A stretch of 64,000 nt of DNA from Chlorogloea sp. CCALA 695 (GTDB taxonomy: Bacteria; Cyanobacteriota; Cyanobacteriia; Cyanobacteriales; Chroococcidiopsidaceae), in NCBI RefSeq assembly GCF_003003885.1, contig NZ_PVWN01000010.1, positions 1-64,000 on the forward strand, in the 5' to 3' direction. Shown here piece by piece: positions 1 through 9,847 of the stretch. Positions within the stretch are counted from its first letter, which is position 1, and each line of letters opens with the position of its first letter. Under the pieces are notes generated by a model. That model was not told where the DNA came from. It searched no databases and saw nothing but the letters and a program-made list of their open reading frames with translations. The position numbers and the translations under genes are program-made.

Positions 1-98
1 GCTACCGCAATTCGTTTCGGCATGAGTCATACTTTTATTCTCCACCTTTATCATAATCTGTTATGCGGACATGATATCAGACGGTTAGCGATGAAACA

Positions 99-713
99 AT
101 GCCTTTTCGGATGGCGGATTATTATCTACGCTTAAAACGCAAGTTTCCAGAGCGAGATATTCACCAAGTAGTTATCTATCTCAAACCCACAAGTTCGGAT
201 TTAGTGAGACAAACAAGCTATAAAACTCCCGTAATGACTCATAAGTTTAGAGTAATTCGGTTATGGGAAGAACCTGTAGATGTGTTTTTAAGTACGCCAG
301 GACTATTACCTTATGCGGTACTAAGTCGAGCAACAGATAAAGAAAGGGTGTTAGCGCAGGTCATGAGAGAGTTAGAGCAAATCACAGACTTTAGAGAACA
401 GAGTAATTTAGTAGCGGCAACGAGTATCTTAGCTGGCTTACAATTAAATGAGCAAACGATCCAACAATTGATGAGGAGTCCAGTCATGCGTGAGTCTACA
501 ATGTATCAAGCTATTTTACGTGAAGGTCGGGCTGAGGGTCGCACCGCCGAAGGTAAAGCGCTAGTCCTCAAGCAGCTTACTCGTAAATTGGGTAGTCTAT
601 TAGATGAAGTGACTGCAAAGGTAAGCAATTTAAGTCTGGAAAGATTAGAGGCTTTGGCTGAGGATTTGTTGGATTTTACGAGTACGGCGGATTTGGAATC
701 TTGGTTAAGATAA
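99..713 (+). pseudogene. N-terminally truncated Rpn-family (PD-(D/E)XK) nuclease-like protein
   Basis: The 204-residue product resembles the Rpn/PDDEXK transposase-like nuclease family. Its best comparison is inside the window: it aligns with the 280-residue protein at 51105-51947 from about residue 72 of that protein onward. Shared blocks include RM.DY.LRL, the KPT.S block and VIRLWE. The missing first ~71 residues hold the putative nuclease residues (Asp45 and the E-F-Q at 60-62 in the full-length copy), and a TGA at 72-74 closes the frame just upstream. The C-terminal DUF4351-like tail is intact. I infer an inactive remnant, although a short protein could still be made from the ATG at 99. 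The first 98 bases show nothing recognisable. Confidence 0.7.
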
Positions 714-804
714 TTGATTTAACTAATGCCTAATTTTTGAGTTCTCAAAGGCGTTCTTAAGTAAGGAGTCTACTTACTTTATTACTTTACTGTTTGAATA
801 GTCG

Positions 805-1773
805 TCAAGATAAAATTGCTATCGCACTCTCAATATTTTCCCGCAGAGATTCAGCGCAAGTATGCAGCGCAGCTAATTCCGTCTCCGTAAGATTTAGTTC
901 CCATATCTTGGCAATACCACCACAGCCTAGACTACAGGGAACACCGATAAAAATATCTTTTAATCCATACTCACCTTGCAAGTAAGCGGCTACAGGCAAT
1001 AACCGCGATTGGTTGATTAGTATTGATTCCACCATCAAACAAATAGAAGCCGCCGGAGCAAAATAAGCGCTTCCCGTCTGCATCAATTCAACAATCTCTG
1101 CGCCACCATTACGAGTTCTAGTTACTAAACGCTCAATAGTTGCCTCATCCATCAATTCTGTAATTGGCACACCCGCCACCGTAGAATAACGCGCTAGAGG
1201 AACCATCAGGTCGCCGTGACTGCCCAAAACCATCGTTTGCACATCCATTACCGATACGCCTAATTCCATCGCAATAAACGCCTGAAACCGGGCTGAATCT
1301 AATACTCCCGCCATGCCCATAATGCGATCGCGCGGTAATTTTGTCGCTTGCCATGCTAAGTACGTCATCACATCTAAGGGATTTGTAACAACAATTAAAA
1401 TTGCATTAGGAGAATAAGCGATCGCACTGGTTGCCGCTTCTACAACTATTTTGGCGTTAGTCTGCATCAACTGATCTCGACTCATTCCCGGTTTGCGCGG
1501 TAATCCTGCCGTAATTACCACTACATCAGAGTCAACGGTATCTGCGTAGTCTGTTGTCCCTTTGATTTGGCGATCGCACTGGGAAATGCCTTTAGCTTCT
1601 ACTAAGTCTAATGCTAACCCTTGGGGCATTCCCTGCATTACATCTAGCAGTACAACATCGGCTAAATTTTTCTCAACAACTTTTTGGGCTAAAGTGCTGC
1701 CAACTTTACCCGCGCCAATGATAGTAACGCGGGGTGGATTGCAGACCAGAGGAGATGAAACAGCAGCTTGCAT
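805..1773 (-). CDS. mdh: Malate dehydrogenase (NAD-dependent, LDH-like type)
   Basis: Interconverts malate and oxaloacetate with NAD(H) in the cytosol. The 322-residue product has the Rossmann motif GAGKVGS at residues 20-26 and the active-site His in the HGDLMVP block near residue 190. The loop LPRKPGMSR carries the Arg typical of malate rather than lactate dehydrogenases. The frame stays open to 1830, but that longer start would overlap ndhO. The ATG at 1773 gives the usual family N-terminus, so I chose it. The gene lies 17 bp downstream of ndhO on the same strand, which suggests co-transcription. Confidence 0.93.
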   Translation of the reverse strand: MQAAVSSPLVCNPPRVTIIGAGKVGSTLAQKVVEKNLADVVLLDVMQGMPQGLALDLVEAKGISQCDRQIKGTTDYADTVDSDVVVITAGLPRKPGMSRDQLMQTNAKIVVEAATSAIAYSPNAILIVVTNPLDVMTYLAWQATKLPRDRIMGMAGVLDSARFQAFIAMELGVSVMDVQTMVLGSHGDLMVPLARYSTVAGVPITELMDEATIERLVTRTRNGGAEIVELMQTGSAYFAPAASICLMVESILINQSRLLPVAAYLQGEYGLKDIFIGVPCSLGCGGIAKIWELNLTETELAALHTCAESLRENIESAIAILS

Positions 1774-1790
1774 AGACAAAAGCGATCGCT

Positions 1791-2009
1791 CTAAGGGGTA
1801 AATTGTTCTAATTGATCTACACGCAGCCAAATATTAGGCGTAGGTACTTGTCCAAACACTACTAAGGCGTATTCTCCTCTAATATCCACCACCTGACCTT
1901 TAGTTTCAAACAGATAAGGTGGAAAACGAATGTCACTAGCTTGCGCTTCTAAACTATTTTCTAACTTTTCTCGGACAGCACGGACTGAATCGCCTTTTTT
2001 GACTGCCAT
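1791..2009 (-). CDS. ndhO: NAD(P)H-quinone oxidoreductase subunit O
   Basis: Small cyanobacterial and plastid-specific subunit of the thylakoid NDH-1 complex, which works in cyclic electron flow and respiration. The 72-residue product matches the family over its whole length. Characteristic blocks are [30 protein letters not shown] and [12 protein letters not shown]. Length and ATG start agree with known NdhO proteins. It is the first gene of a probable ndhO-mdh unit. About 80 bp separate it from the palindromic repeat at the mutM 3' end. Confidence 0.95.
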   Translation of the reverse strand: MAVKKGDSVRAVREKLENSLEAQASDIRFPPYLFETKGQVVDIRGEYALVVFGQVPTPNIWLRVDQLEQFTP

Positions 2010-2089
2010 AACTTGCTTTAATACTTAATGCGTACTTAGAGATTCTAGAACGTTTACGCACTTAGTCAAGTGAAAAAAATGGTGATTAC

Positions 2090-2120
2090 TGTAGAGACGT
2101 TGCACTGCAACGTCTCTACA
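2090..2120. repeat. Palindromic repeat, 15-bp perfect arms
   Basis: A perfect inverted repeat with arms TGTAGAGACGTTGCA and its complement around a single central C. It covers the TAG stop codon of mutM (2116-2118), so the last codons of the gene lie inside the palindrome. The same core occurs at 5641-5670 and 35483-35510. It can form a strong hairpin but lacks a clear U-run, so a terminator role is only possible. Confidence 0.8.
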
Positions 2121-2961
2121 AATAGATTTTTCCCTGACAGTGGGGGCAAAAGTGAGATGATCGCCCAGCTAACCTAATTCGCTCAATTGGCGTACCGCAA
2201 ATTCGACAAGGGTTGCCTGTGCGGTTGTAAACCCATGCTAGACCGCCATAATTGCCGTTAATCCCTTCTACGTTCAAAAAATCGCTAAAAGTAGTCCCAC
2301 CTGCCGCAATACTGGCTTCTAGTACCTGAATAATCGCCGCTCTTAATGCTGTTATTTGCTCAATTTGCAAGCAATTACATAATGTTGCCGGGGGGATTTT
2401 AGCGATAAATAATGCTTCATCTGCGTAAATATTGCCAATTCCCGCAATAATTGTTTGATCTAACAAAGCTGCTTTAATCGAACGGCGGCTATTGCTGAAC
2501 TTTGCCGCTAAATATTCTCCTGAAAACTCAGCACTGAAAGGATCTAAACCTAATTTTGCAAGTCCTGTAATTACTGAATAAATCGGTTTTTCTGGGGGAA
2601 CCCACCACATTTGACCAAAGGTGCGTTGATCGACAAATCGTAATTCGCGATCGCCTCCAAAAAATAATCTTACTCGCGTATGCTTATGTAATAGCGCAGT
2701 AGGATGAACCCAAAGCAATTGTCCAGTCATCCGCAAATGTACGCCAAGATAGCTACAATTACTTAACTGTGCCAGCAAATATTTACCCTGACGTTGCCAG
2801 TTAGCGATTACATTTTTTTGCAATCCCTTTAAAAATTCATCATTAGAAAGCGGGTAGGCGATCGTGCGACTAAGTAGCACATCGCCCCCCGTAATTTCTT
2901 GGTTTAGTGTAACTTTATCTAAACCGCGCCGGACTGTTTCAACTTCAGGCAGTTCAGGCAC
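2116..2961 (-). CDS. mutM: Formamidopyrimidine-DNA glycosylase
   Basis: Base-excision repair enzyme that removes 8-oxoguanine and formamidopyrimidines and nicks the abasic site. The 281-residue product begins with MPELPEVE, with catalytic Pro2 and Glu3. It has the helix-two-turn-helix block around LDQ..IAGIGNIYADE, and ends with a four-cysteine zinc finger (CRIC ... CPHC) near residues 252-275. Length is normal. It starts 3 bp after the psaE stop codon on the same strand, so the two are probably co-transcribed. Repair of oxidised DNA next to a photosystem I gene is plausible but not evidence of a functional link. Confidence 0.95.
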   Translation of the reverse strand: MPELPEVETVRRGLDKVTLNQEITGGDVLLSRTIAYPLSNDEFLKGLQKNVIANWQRQGKYLLAQLSNCSYLGVHLRMTGQLLWVHPTALLHKHTRVRLFFGGDRELRFVDQRTFGQMWWVPPEKPIYSVITGLAKLGLDPFSAEFSGEYLAAKFSNSRRSIKAALLDQTIIAGIGNIYADEALFIAKIPPATLCNCLQIEQITALRAAIIQVLEASIAAGGTTFSDFLNVEGINGNYGGLAWVYNRTGNPCRICGTPIERIRLAGRSSHFCPHCQGKIYL

Positions 2962-2964
2962 AAT

Positions 2965-3348
2965 TTACCGAGATTCCGTACCTTGGTTAGCATCGCCAAC
3001 TACTACACCACTGCTATCGCCAGACTCTGGACTAGCAGCCGGGTTAGAAGCTTTTGGACTTGAAGGCGTACCTTGCCCTGTGGTGCGGGTGCGCTCGTCC
3101 AGGGTGGTTTGCTGACCGCCAGGAGCCGCCGTAGAGGCTTTTTTGGCTTTTGCTGTTGGTTTTGCTACTTCCAATAGTTCGCTGGTGGCGAAGTTATTGG
3201 TGTTTACACCTGCATAATTGAGGTTAGTGAAGCGCACAATTACCGGATAGCGAATGCCACTTTGGTCAATTGAAGCTACTGTTCCGGTATCTTGAAACCA
3301 GTAAGATTCTGGTCTGAGAACCCGCACTTTAGAACCACGTTCTACCAT
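2965..3348 (-). CDS. psaE: Photosystem I reaction center subunit IV (PsaE) with C-terminal extension
   Basis: PsaE is a stromal-side PSI subunit that helps dock ferredoxin and supports cyclic electron flow. Residues 1 to about 63 form the usual SH3-like domain, with [21 protein letters not shown], and [11 protein letters not shown]. Ordinary PsaE proteins stop at roughly 65-75 residues. This one continues to 127 with a Lys/Ala linker and then a Pro/Ser/Thr/Gly-rich, probably disordered tail. The frame is open throughout, with no sign of frameshift. mutM follows after 3 bp. The core identification is very secure; the role of the tail is unknown. Confidence 0.93.
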   Translation of the reverse strand: MVERGSKVRVLRPESYWFQDTGTVASIDQSGIRYPVIVRFTNLNYAGVNTNNFATSELLEVAKPTAKAKKASTAAPGGQQTTLDERTRTTGQGTPSSPKASNPAASPESGDSSGVVVGDANQGTESR

Positions 3349-3518
3349 GAGTATTTTCCCTTTGATTTATTAATCGCCCAGTGAATACGGCTAATTGTTC
3401 TCACTCTACAACAAGGGCTGCAACCTGCTGTGCTATTTGGTGTTTAAGTTTTGTTGCTAGAGCTAAATTAGTAGCTACTTTCTAAACAAACTGTTCGCAC
3501 TAAGTAATTATTTTAGCT

Positions 3519-4442
3519 ATGTCCAGAAAAAAATATCCCACGACTCGCAGGCGCAGACCTAACATTGGAAAAATGCTTTTAACAGCAGTAATCAGCTTTA
3601 TAGCCATGCTATTACTAATTTACGGCGGTTTAGGTTTAACTCGTCCACCCCGTACAGATTTAGAGCAACAATTGTTTACTGGCGTTAGTTATCAGCGTGA
3701 ATTTCGTTCTATACCGCGCCAAACTATGCTGCACATTGTCACTATTGACTTAACTACCCCTAATCTGAAGTTCTTAGTTACCCCCGGAACACCCAGTACC
3801 GATGGCAAAGAAGTTAAAGCCCGGACAACTTCAAACTTTTTAAGCGAGTTTGGAGTAAAACTTGCAATTAATGCCAGCTTTTTTATGCCTTTTTACGAGC
3901 GAACGCCTTGGAATTATTATCCGCACGTTGGCGATCGCGTCAACATATTAGGTCAAGCTATTTCTAATGGCAATATCTACTCTCCTGGCGAAAAAATTTG
4001 GCCAGTAATGTGTATTTCTCCCAGTAACTCAATTCAAATTCGCGCCGAAAAGTGTCCAGAAGGTACTATTCAAGCTATCTCTGGTAATAGGTTGCTGGTA
4101 GAACGCGGCGAACCGATACCTTTAGACATTGATGAGTCGGAGGCTAAATTTTTGCCTTGTACCGCCGTAGGAATTAACGAAGCGGGGGACAAATTGTGGA
4201 TTATTGTGGTGGATGGTCGTCAGCCTTTCTACAGTGAGGGACTCAATTTAGCTCAGTTAAGAGATATTTTTATAGAGTTAGGTGTTTACACGGTTTTGAA
4301 TCTCGACGGTGGCGGTTCTTCAACCTTAGTTGTGGCACAAAATGGGCAACCAAAGGTATTAAATGCACCTATTCATACGCGCGTCCCCATGCGTCAGCGT
4401 CCCGTTGCTAATCATTTGGGTATTTATTTTGGTAATGGGTAA
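3519..4442 (+). CDS. Membrane-anchored phosphodiester glycosidase family protein
   Basis: The 307-residue product has a basic N-terminus, one transmembrane segment at about residues 18-40, and an external domain of the NAGPA/phosphodiester glycosidase family (DUF2233). Family marks seen are the LAINASFF block, VVDGRQ, and the near C-terminal NLDGGGSSTLV motif. Members hydrolyse sugar-phosphodiester or related bonds. The substrate here is unknown; cell-wall or exopolysaccharide glycans are plausible. The last codons are built from the heptamer repeat array that fills the gap to the next gene. Transcribed divergently from psaE. Confidence 0.8.
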   Translation: MSRKKYPTTRRRRPNIGKMLLTAVISFIAMLLLIYGGLGLTRPPRTDLEQQLFTGVSYQREFRSIPRQTMLHIVTIDLTTPNLKFLVTPGTPSTDGKEVKARTTSNFLSEFGVKLAINASFFMPFYERTPWNYYPHVGDRVNILGQAISNGNIYSPGEKIWPVMCISPSNSIQIRAEKCPEGTIQAISGNRLLVERGEPIPLDIDESEAKFLPCTAVGINEAGDKLWIIVVDGRQPFYSEGLNLAQLRDIFIELGVYTVLNLDGGGSSTLVVAQNGQPKVLNAPIHTRVPMRQRPVANHLGIYFGNG

Positions 4443-4480
4443 TGGGTAATTAGTAATTGGTAATTGGTAATTGGTAATTT
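4431..4480. repeat. Heptamer tandem repeat array (GGTAATG/GGTAATT)
   Basis: About seven consecutive heptamers, first GGTAATG and then GGTAATT with one AGTAATT variant. The array covers the last codons of the glycosidase gene, the whole 36-bp gap and the stop codon of the convergent GTPase gene. Short tandem heptamer repeats of this kind are known from filamentous and related cyanobacteria. Confidence 0.85.
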
Positions 4481-5525
4481 AGGCGGGAATGGCGGCTAAG
4501 TGGGACTCAATAGCTGCGGGGTTAAGTTTGCGTCCGATAAAAACTAGCTTTGTTTGCTTTAATTCATCTTGTTTCCAGGGGCGATCATAAAATTGCTCAA
4601 ATCGTGTCCCTACTCCTTGCAAAACTAGCCGCATAGACTTGTTTGGGACAGAGATAAACCCTTTAATTCGATAGATATCTTGCTCTTGGGCGAGTTGTTG
4701 CAACTGGGTTTGTAAGGCTATAGGGTTGAAACTGCGATTTAAAATTACATGGGTTGAATTAATTTCCTGATCGTGATCGTGGTCTTCTTCGGTGTCGTGA
4801 TGGCTGGGACGGTTATCTAGATTGTCTTCTACCGCCGCTTGTAAGCCCAAAAGGATTGATAAATCAAGTCCTGTGCGATCGCACTTTACAATTTTTACAC
4901 CTTGGGGTAATTCAGGTTTAATCGACTTTAGTACGCTTTCTTGGGTAGCCTCATCAACTAAATCCGTCTTATTCAAAATCACTAAATCAGCACAAGCTAA
5001 CTGATCCTCAAATAGCTCTTGTAAGGGCGTTTCGTGTTCTAGATTAGGATCTGCCTGTCTTTGAGTGTCTACGGCTTGCGGATCGCTGGCAAACGTCCCC
5101 TTAGCTACCGCTTCGCAATCAACTACCGTAATCACTGAGTCCACCGTTGCCGCGTTACGAATTTCTTGCCAGCGAAAGGCTTTTATTAATGGTTTTGGTA
5201 AAGCTAACCCCGAAGTTTCAATCAAAATCCAATCTAGTTTGTCTCGTCGCTTGAGCAATTCCAGCATTGTCGGCAAAAATTCTTCTTGGACGGTGCAGCA
5301 CAAACACCCGTTAGTTAATTCAACTATATTTGCTTTTTCGTCGGCATCATCAGGGCAAACTTGACAAGAATTGAGAATGTCGCCATCAATCCCTAATTCG
5401 CCAAATTCGTTAACTAATACAGCGATTCGTAACCCTTGATTATTTTGCAGCAGGTGACGAATTAGAGTAGTTTTACCGCTACCCAGAAAGCCAGTGATTA
5501 CCGTTACAGGAAGTTTTGCAGCCAT
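4479..5525 (-). CDS. CobW/COG0523-family GTPase (metal chaperone)
   Basis: G3E-family P-loop GTPase thought to deliver or insert metal ions. The 348-residue product has Walker A GFLGSGKT at residues 12-19, the metal-binding CLCC motif at 74-77, NKTD near residue 170, and a CobW C-terminal domain. A His/Asp/Glu-rich stretch (HHDTEEDHDHD) lies near residue 245 and fits a metal-binding role. The metal and client are unknown: zinc chaperone, cobalamin synthesis and nitrile-hydratase activation are all represented in this family. No zinc-regulon neighbour is present. Convergent with the glycosidase gene across the heptamer array. Confidence 0.88.
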   Translation of the reverse strand: MAAKLPVTVITGFLGSGKTTLIRHLLQNNQGLRIAVLVNEFGELGIDGDILNSCQVCPDDADEKANIVELTNGCLCCTVQEEFLPTMLELLKRRDKLDWILIETSGLALPKPLIKAFRWQEIRNAATVDSVITVVDCEAVAKGTFASDPQAVDTQRQADPNLEHETPLQELFEDQLACADLVILNKTDLVDEATQESVLKSIKPELPQGVKIVKCDRTGLDLSILLGLQAAVEDNLDNRPSHHDTEEDHDHDQEINSTHVILNRSFNPIALQTQLQQLAQEQDIYRIKGFISVPNKSMRLVLQGVGTRFEQFYDRPWKQDELKQTKLVFIGRKLNPAAIESHLAAIPA

Positions 5526-5611
5526 TGAGAAAGTTAATACAGGTGTAGTTATAGTATTTTAGTTTGACGGAGGCGATCGCGCTTTATCCCTGGCGTTACT
5601 AAATTCACGGA

Positions 5612-5680
5612 TAAAAATGATTTCGCGCGATTTTAAGACAATGTAGAGTTGCAATGCAACGTCTCTACATTAAAATTCAT
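5612..5680. repeat. Dispersed repeat unit with palindromic core
   Basis: About 70 bp nearly identical to 35451-35525. Both contain AAAATGATTTCGCG, then CAATGTAGAG, a palindromic core of TTGCA/TGCAACGTCTC, and the trailing AAAATTCAT. The left arm here has lost three bases (ACG) relative to the perfect palindrome at 2090-2120. A further partial core follows at 5682-5705. It resembles a small non-coding mobile repeat. Confidence 0.75.
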
Positions 5681-5736
5681 AGCAACATTTCTACATCAAA
5701 ATTCATTCTTCATTAGCCTAGTTTGCCAAAAATCAA

Positions 5737-5795
5737 GGGGCAGATTTCGTAATTTTTCCCAGCTTCTCACCGAAAAAAACTACCAAACCTGCCCC
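5737..5795 (-). terminator. Imperfect long hairpin downstream of heme oxygenase
   Basis: GGGGCAGATTT...AATTTTT pairs with AAAAAAACTAC...AAACCTGCCCC to give a stem of about 22 bp with a few mismatches. It lies 19 bp beyond the heme oxygenase stop codon and, on the minus strand, is followed by a short T-rich stretch. A transcription terminator is the likeliest role. Confidence 0.5.
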
Positions 5796-5813
5796 AAAAA
5801 CTCTACTTATTGC

Positions 5814-6530
5814 TTACTCAGCAGTAGCTAGTTCTGTGCTACCACGATTGCGGCGACGGGTGAGAGTATTAAACAACATTTGTCCGATGGATTTAATCAA
5901 GCTACCTTCCATTTCTTGAAATAGCTTCATATTCATGCCAAAAGCGGCGTTTGCTTCTTCAACAATGCGACTTGCTGTAGCATCATCTATAGGTAGCTCG
6001 TCTAAAGCTTGTCTATAGCCGACCTTAAACTGCTTTTCGTCGGGAATGTCTTGGAACTCATAAAAAGCTGTACCTTCGCCATCAGCTAGGTTCATTGCCC
6101 GGACAGCGATGTTTTTGAGGATTTGTCCCCCCGACAAGTCGCCAATGTAGCGAGTGTAAGAGTGAGCAATCAGCAATTCGGGAGCAGAATTAGCAATTTC
6201 CCGAATCCGGTTTACATAAGCTTGACCTGCGGGAGAAAGTACGATTTGCGACTTCCAATCAGCACCATGATAAAAGTTCAAGTCTTGCTCTAAACTGCGC
6301 TGGCGGTTTAGCTGCTGGTAGTAAATTTTGCCTAGTAAAGGATGATCTTTATGGCGATCCATTTCTTCTTCCATCGCGCTGTAGATGAAATAGAAATTGC
6401 CGATTAGCTTGCGGTAAGAATTTTTTTCTACCACTCCTTTTAAAAAGCACTTCACAAAACCCATGTTTTCCGCCATGCTGTGGGCTTTTTTAGTCCCTTC
6501 ACGTAATTTTGTTGCTAAATTGCTACTCAT
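5814..6530 (-). CDS. ho1: Heme oxygenase (biliverdin-producing)
   Basis: Cleaves heme to biliverdin IX-alpha, CO and iron using reduced ferredoxin, the first step of phycobilin synthesis. The 238-residue product has the proximal heme ligand His17 in EGTKKAHSMAE, the distal-helix GDLSGGQ motif, and the conserved HSYTRY block. The ATG at 6530 gives the standard N-terminus (MSSNLATKLREG); an alternative ATG four codons upstream at 6542 is less likely. It stands alone, without pcyA or bilin lyases nearby. Length and sequence fit the constitutive HO-1 type. Confidence 0.94.
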   Translation of the reverse strand: MSSNLATKLREGTKKAHSMAENMGFVKCFLKGVVEKNSYRKLIGNFYFIYSAMEEEMDRHKDHPLLGKIYYQQLNRQRSLEQDLNFYHGADWKSQIVLSPAGQAYVNRIREIANSAPELLIAHSYTRYIGDLSGGQILKNIAVRAMNLADGEGTAFYEFQDIPDEKQFKVGYRQALDELPIDDATASRIVEEANAAFGMNMKLFQEMEGSLIKSIGQMLFNTLTRRRNRGSTELATAE

Positions 6531-6703
6531 GTAAATTTCCAAATTTTAAGGTTAAGTTTTCTGGAATAGAGAGGAAAAATTAAAAGCCACTAAATCGTTA
6601 GATTAAAACAATTTGATGAGAATTTCTGTTAAAAATTCTAAAGCCAGCCTAAAAATTAACAAACTTTAGGCTGGCTATAGGCAGAAATGTTTAAGCTATG
6701 TGC

Positions 6704-8677
<1,974 letters not shown>

Positions 8678-8802
8678 CTATTGGCTTATAAAACAAGGAA
8701 TTAGTTATTAAGTCTAACATAAAAGGCTCTAGGGCGACGTTAGAGCAGTCTAAAGACCAATTTATTTAAGGGACGTACCCAGCTATTTATTCTAATTCTA
8801 GT

Positions 8803-9693
8803 TTGATTGTAATTTGCGGCGCTACAGCTACAGGAAAATCTAGCTTGGCTTTAGCTTTGGCAAAAAGGTTAAAGGCGATAATTATCAGCGCCGATTCGCG
8901 TCAAGTTTACCGCGAGTTTGATATTGGGACGGCAAAACCCACTTTAGCAGAGCAAAAAGCAGCAGCGCATTATTTGATTGATATTTGCGAACCTACAGAG
9001 ACTTTGACTTTAGCAGACTATCAGCAGCAAGCCCAAGAATTAATCAATTCTGGCGTTTCTCCGGCTTTATTGGTGGGGGGAACGGGTTTATATATTCGCT
9101 CGATAGTGCAGGGTTTGAAAATTCCCAGAGTTGCGCCTAATTATGAATTACGAGGTCAATTGCAAAAGCTTGGTCAACTCCAACTCTACGCTATGTTGCA
9201 ACAAGTAGACCCCGTAGCGGCGCGAAAAATCCATGCTAACGATGGGGTGCGGACATTACGAGCGTTAGAAGTGTTTTATGTCACAGGATGCCCGATTTCT
9301 GAGCAACAAGGGGAAAATCCGCCTAATTATCCAATTTTACAAATTGGCTTAGATTGTCCTAACTTAGAAGATTTACAAAAGCGCGTTGAACAACGTACTG
9401 AACAGATGATTGAGGCGGGATTAGTTGCAGAAGTTGAGTTGTTGTGTCAAAAATACGGTGTGGATTTGCCTTTACTCAATACTTTAGGCTACCAAGAAAT
9501 TAAAGAATATTTGCTAGGCAATATTAGCTTGTCTGAAGCAAAAAAGTTAACGGTTTTGCATACGCGCCAATTTGCTAAACGTCAGCGTACCTGGTTTAGA
9601 GCTTATCCAGAAATTGCCTGGTTTGACTCGGACGATCGCCAATTAATTGAAAAAGTATGCCAAAAAGTTGGGGAATTTGGGCAATTGCTGTAA
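8803..9693 (+). CDS. miaA: tRNA dimethylallyltransferase
   Basis: Adds a dimethylallyl group to A37 of tRNAs that read UNN codons. The 296-residue product has the P-loop GATATGKS at its extreme N-terminus, then SADSRQVYR, DIGTAKPT, and LVGGTGLYIRS. No ATG is available: the frame is closed by TAA at 8767-8769, and only a TTG at 8803 lies between that stop and the conserved IVICG block. Homologues usually have a few more residues before this block, so translation may begin at an ATT or other rare codon around 8785. The rest of the protein is intact. Confidence 0.9.
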   Translation: MIVICGATATGKSSLALALAKRLKAIIISADSRQVYREFDIGTAKPTLAEQKAAAHYLIDICEPTETLTLADYQQQAQELINSGVSPALLVGGTGLYIRSIVQGLKIPRVAPNYELRGQLQKLGQLQLYAMLQQVDPVAARKIHANDGVRTLRALEVFYVTGCPISEQQGENPPNYPILQIGLDCPNLEDLQKRVEQRTEQMIEAGLVAEVELLCQKYGVDLPLLNTLGYQEIKEYLLGNISLSEAKKLTVLHTRQFAKRQRTWFRAYPEIAWFDSDDRQLIEKVCQKVGEFGQLL

Positions 9694-9825
9694 AAACCAA
9701 TACTATGCGATCGCCCACAGCACAATAAATTAAAACAATCTTGTCACTACAAAGGATTCACAGCTTTAGGCGGAATACGAAATGACAACCCAGCCTGTAA
9801 CATAGGTTGGTCATTATGAATCATC

Positions 9826-9844
9826 ACCAATTACCAATTACCCT
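9826..9844. repeat. Short heptamer repeat (ACCAATT type)
   Basis: Two and a half copies of the heptamer family seen at 4431-4480, here as CACCAATTACCAATTACCC on the plus strand, directly before the ggt start codon. Confidence 0.6.
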
Positions 9845-9847
9845 TAA

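Noticed and set aside
1774-1830. Upstream start for malate dehydrogenase
   Set aside because: It overlaps ndhO and adds residues not found in the family.
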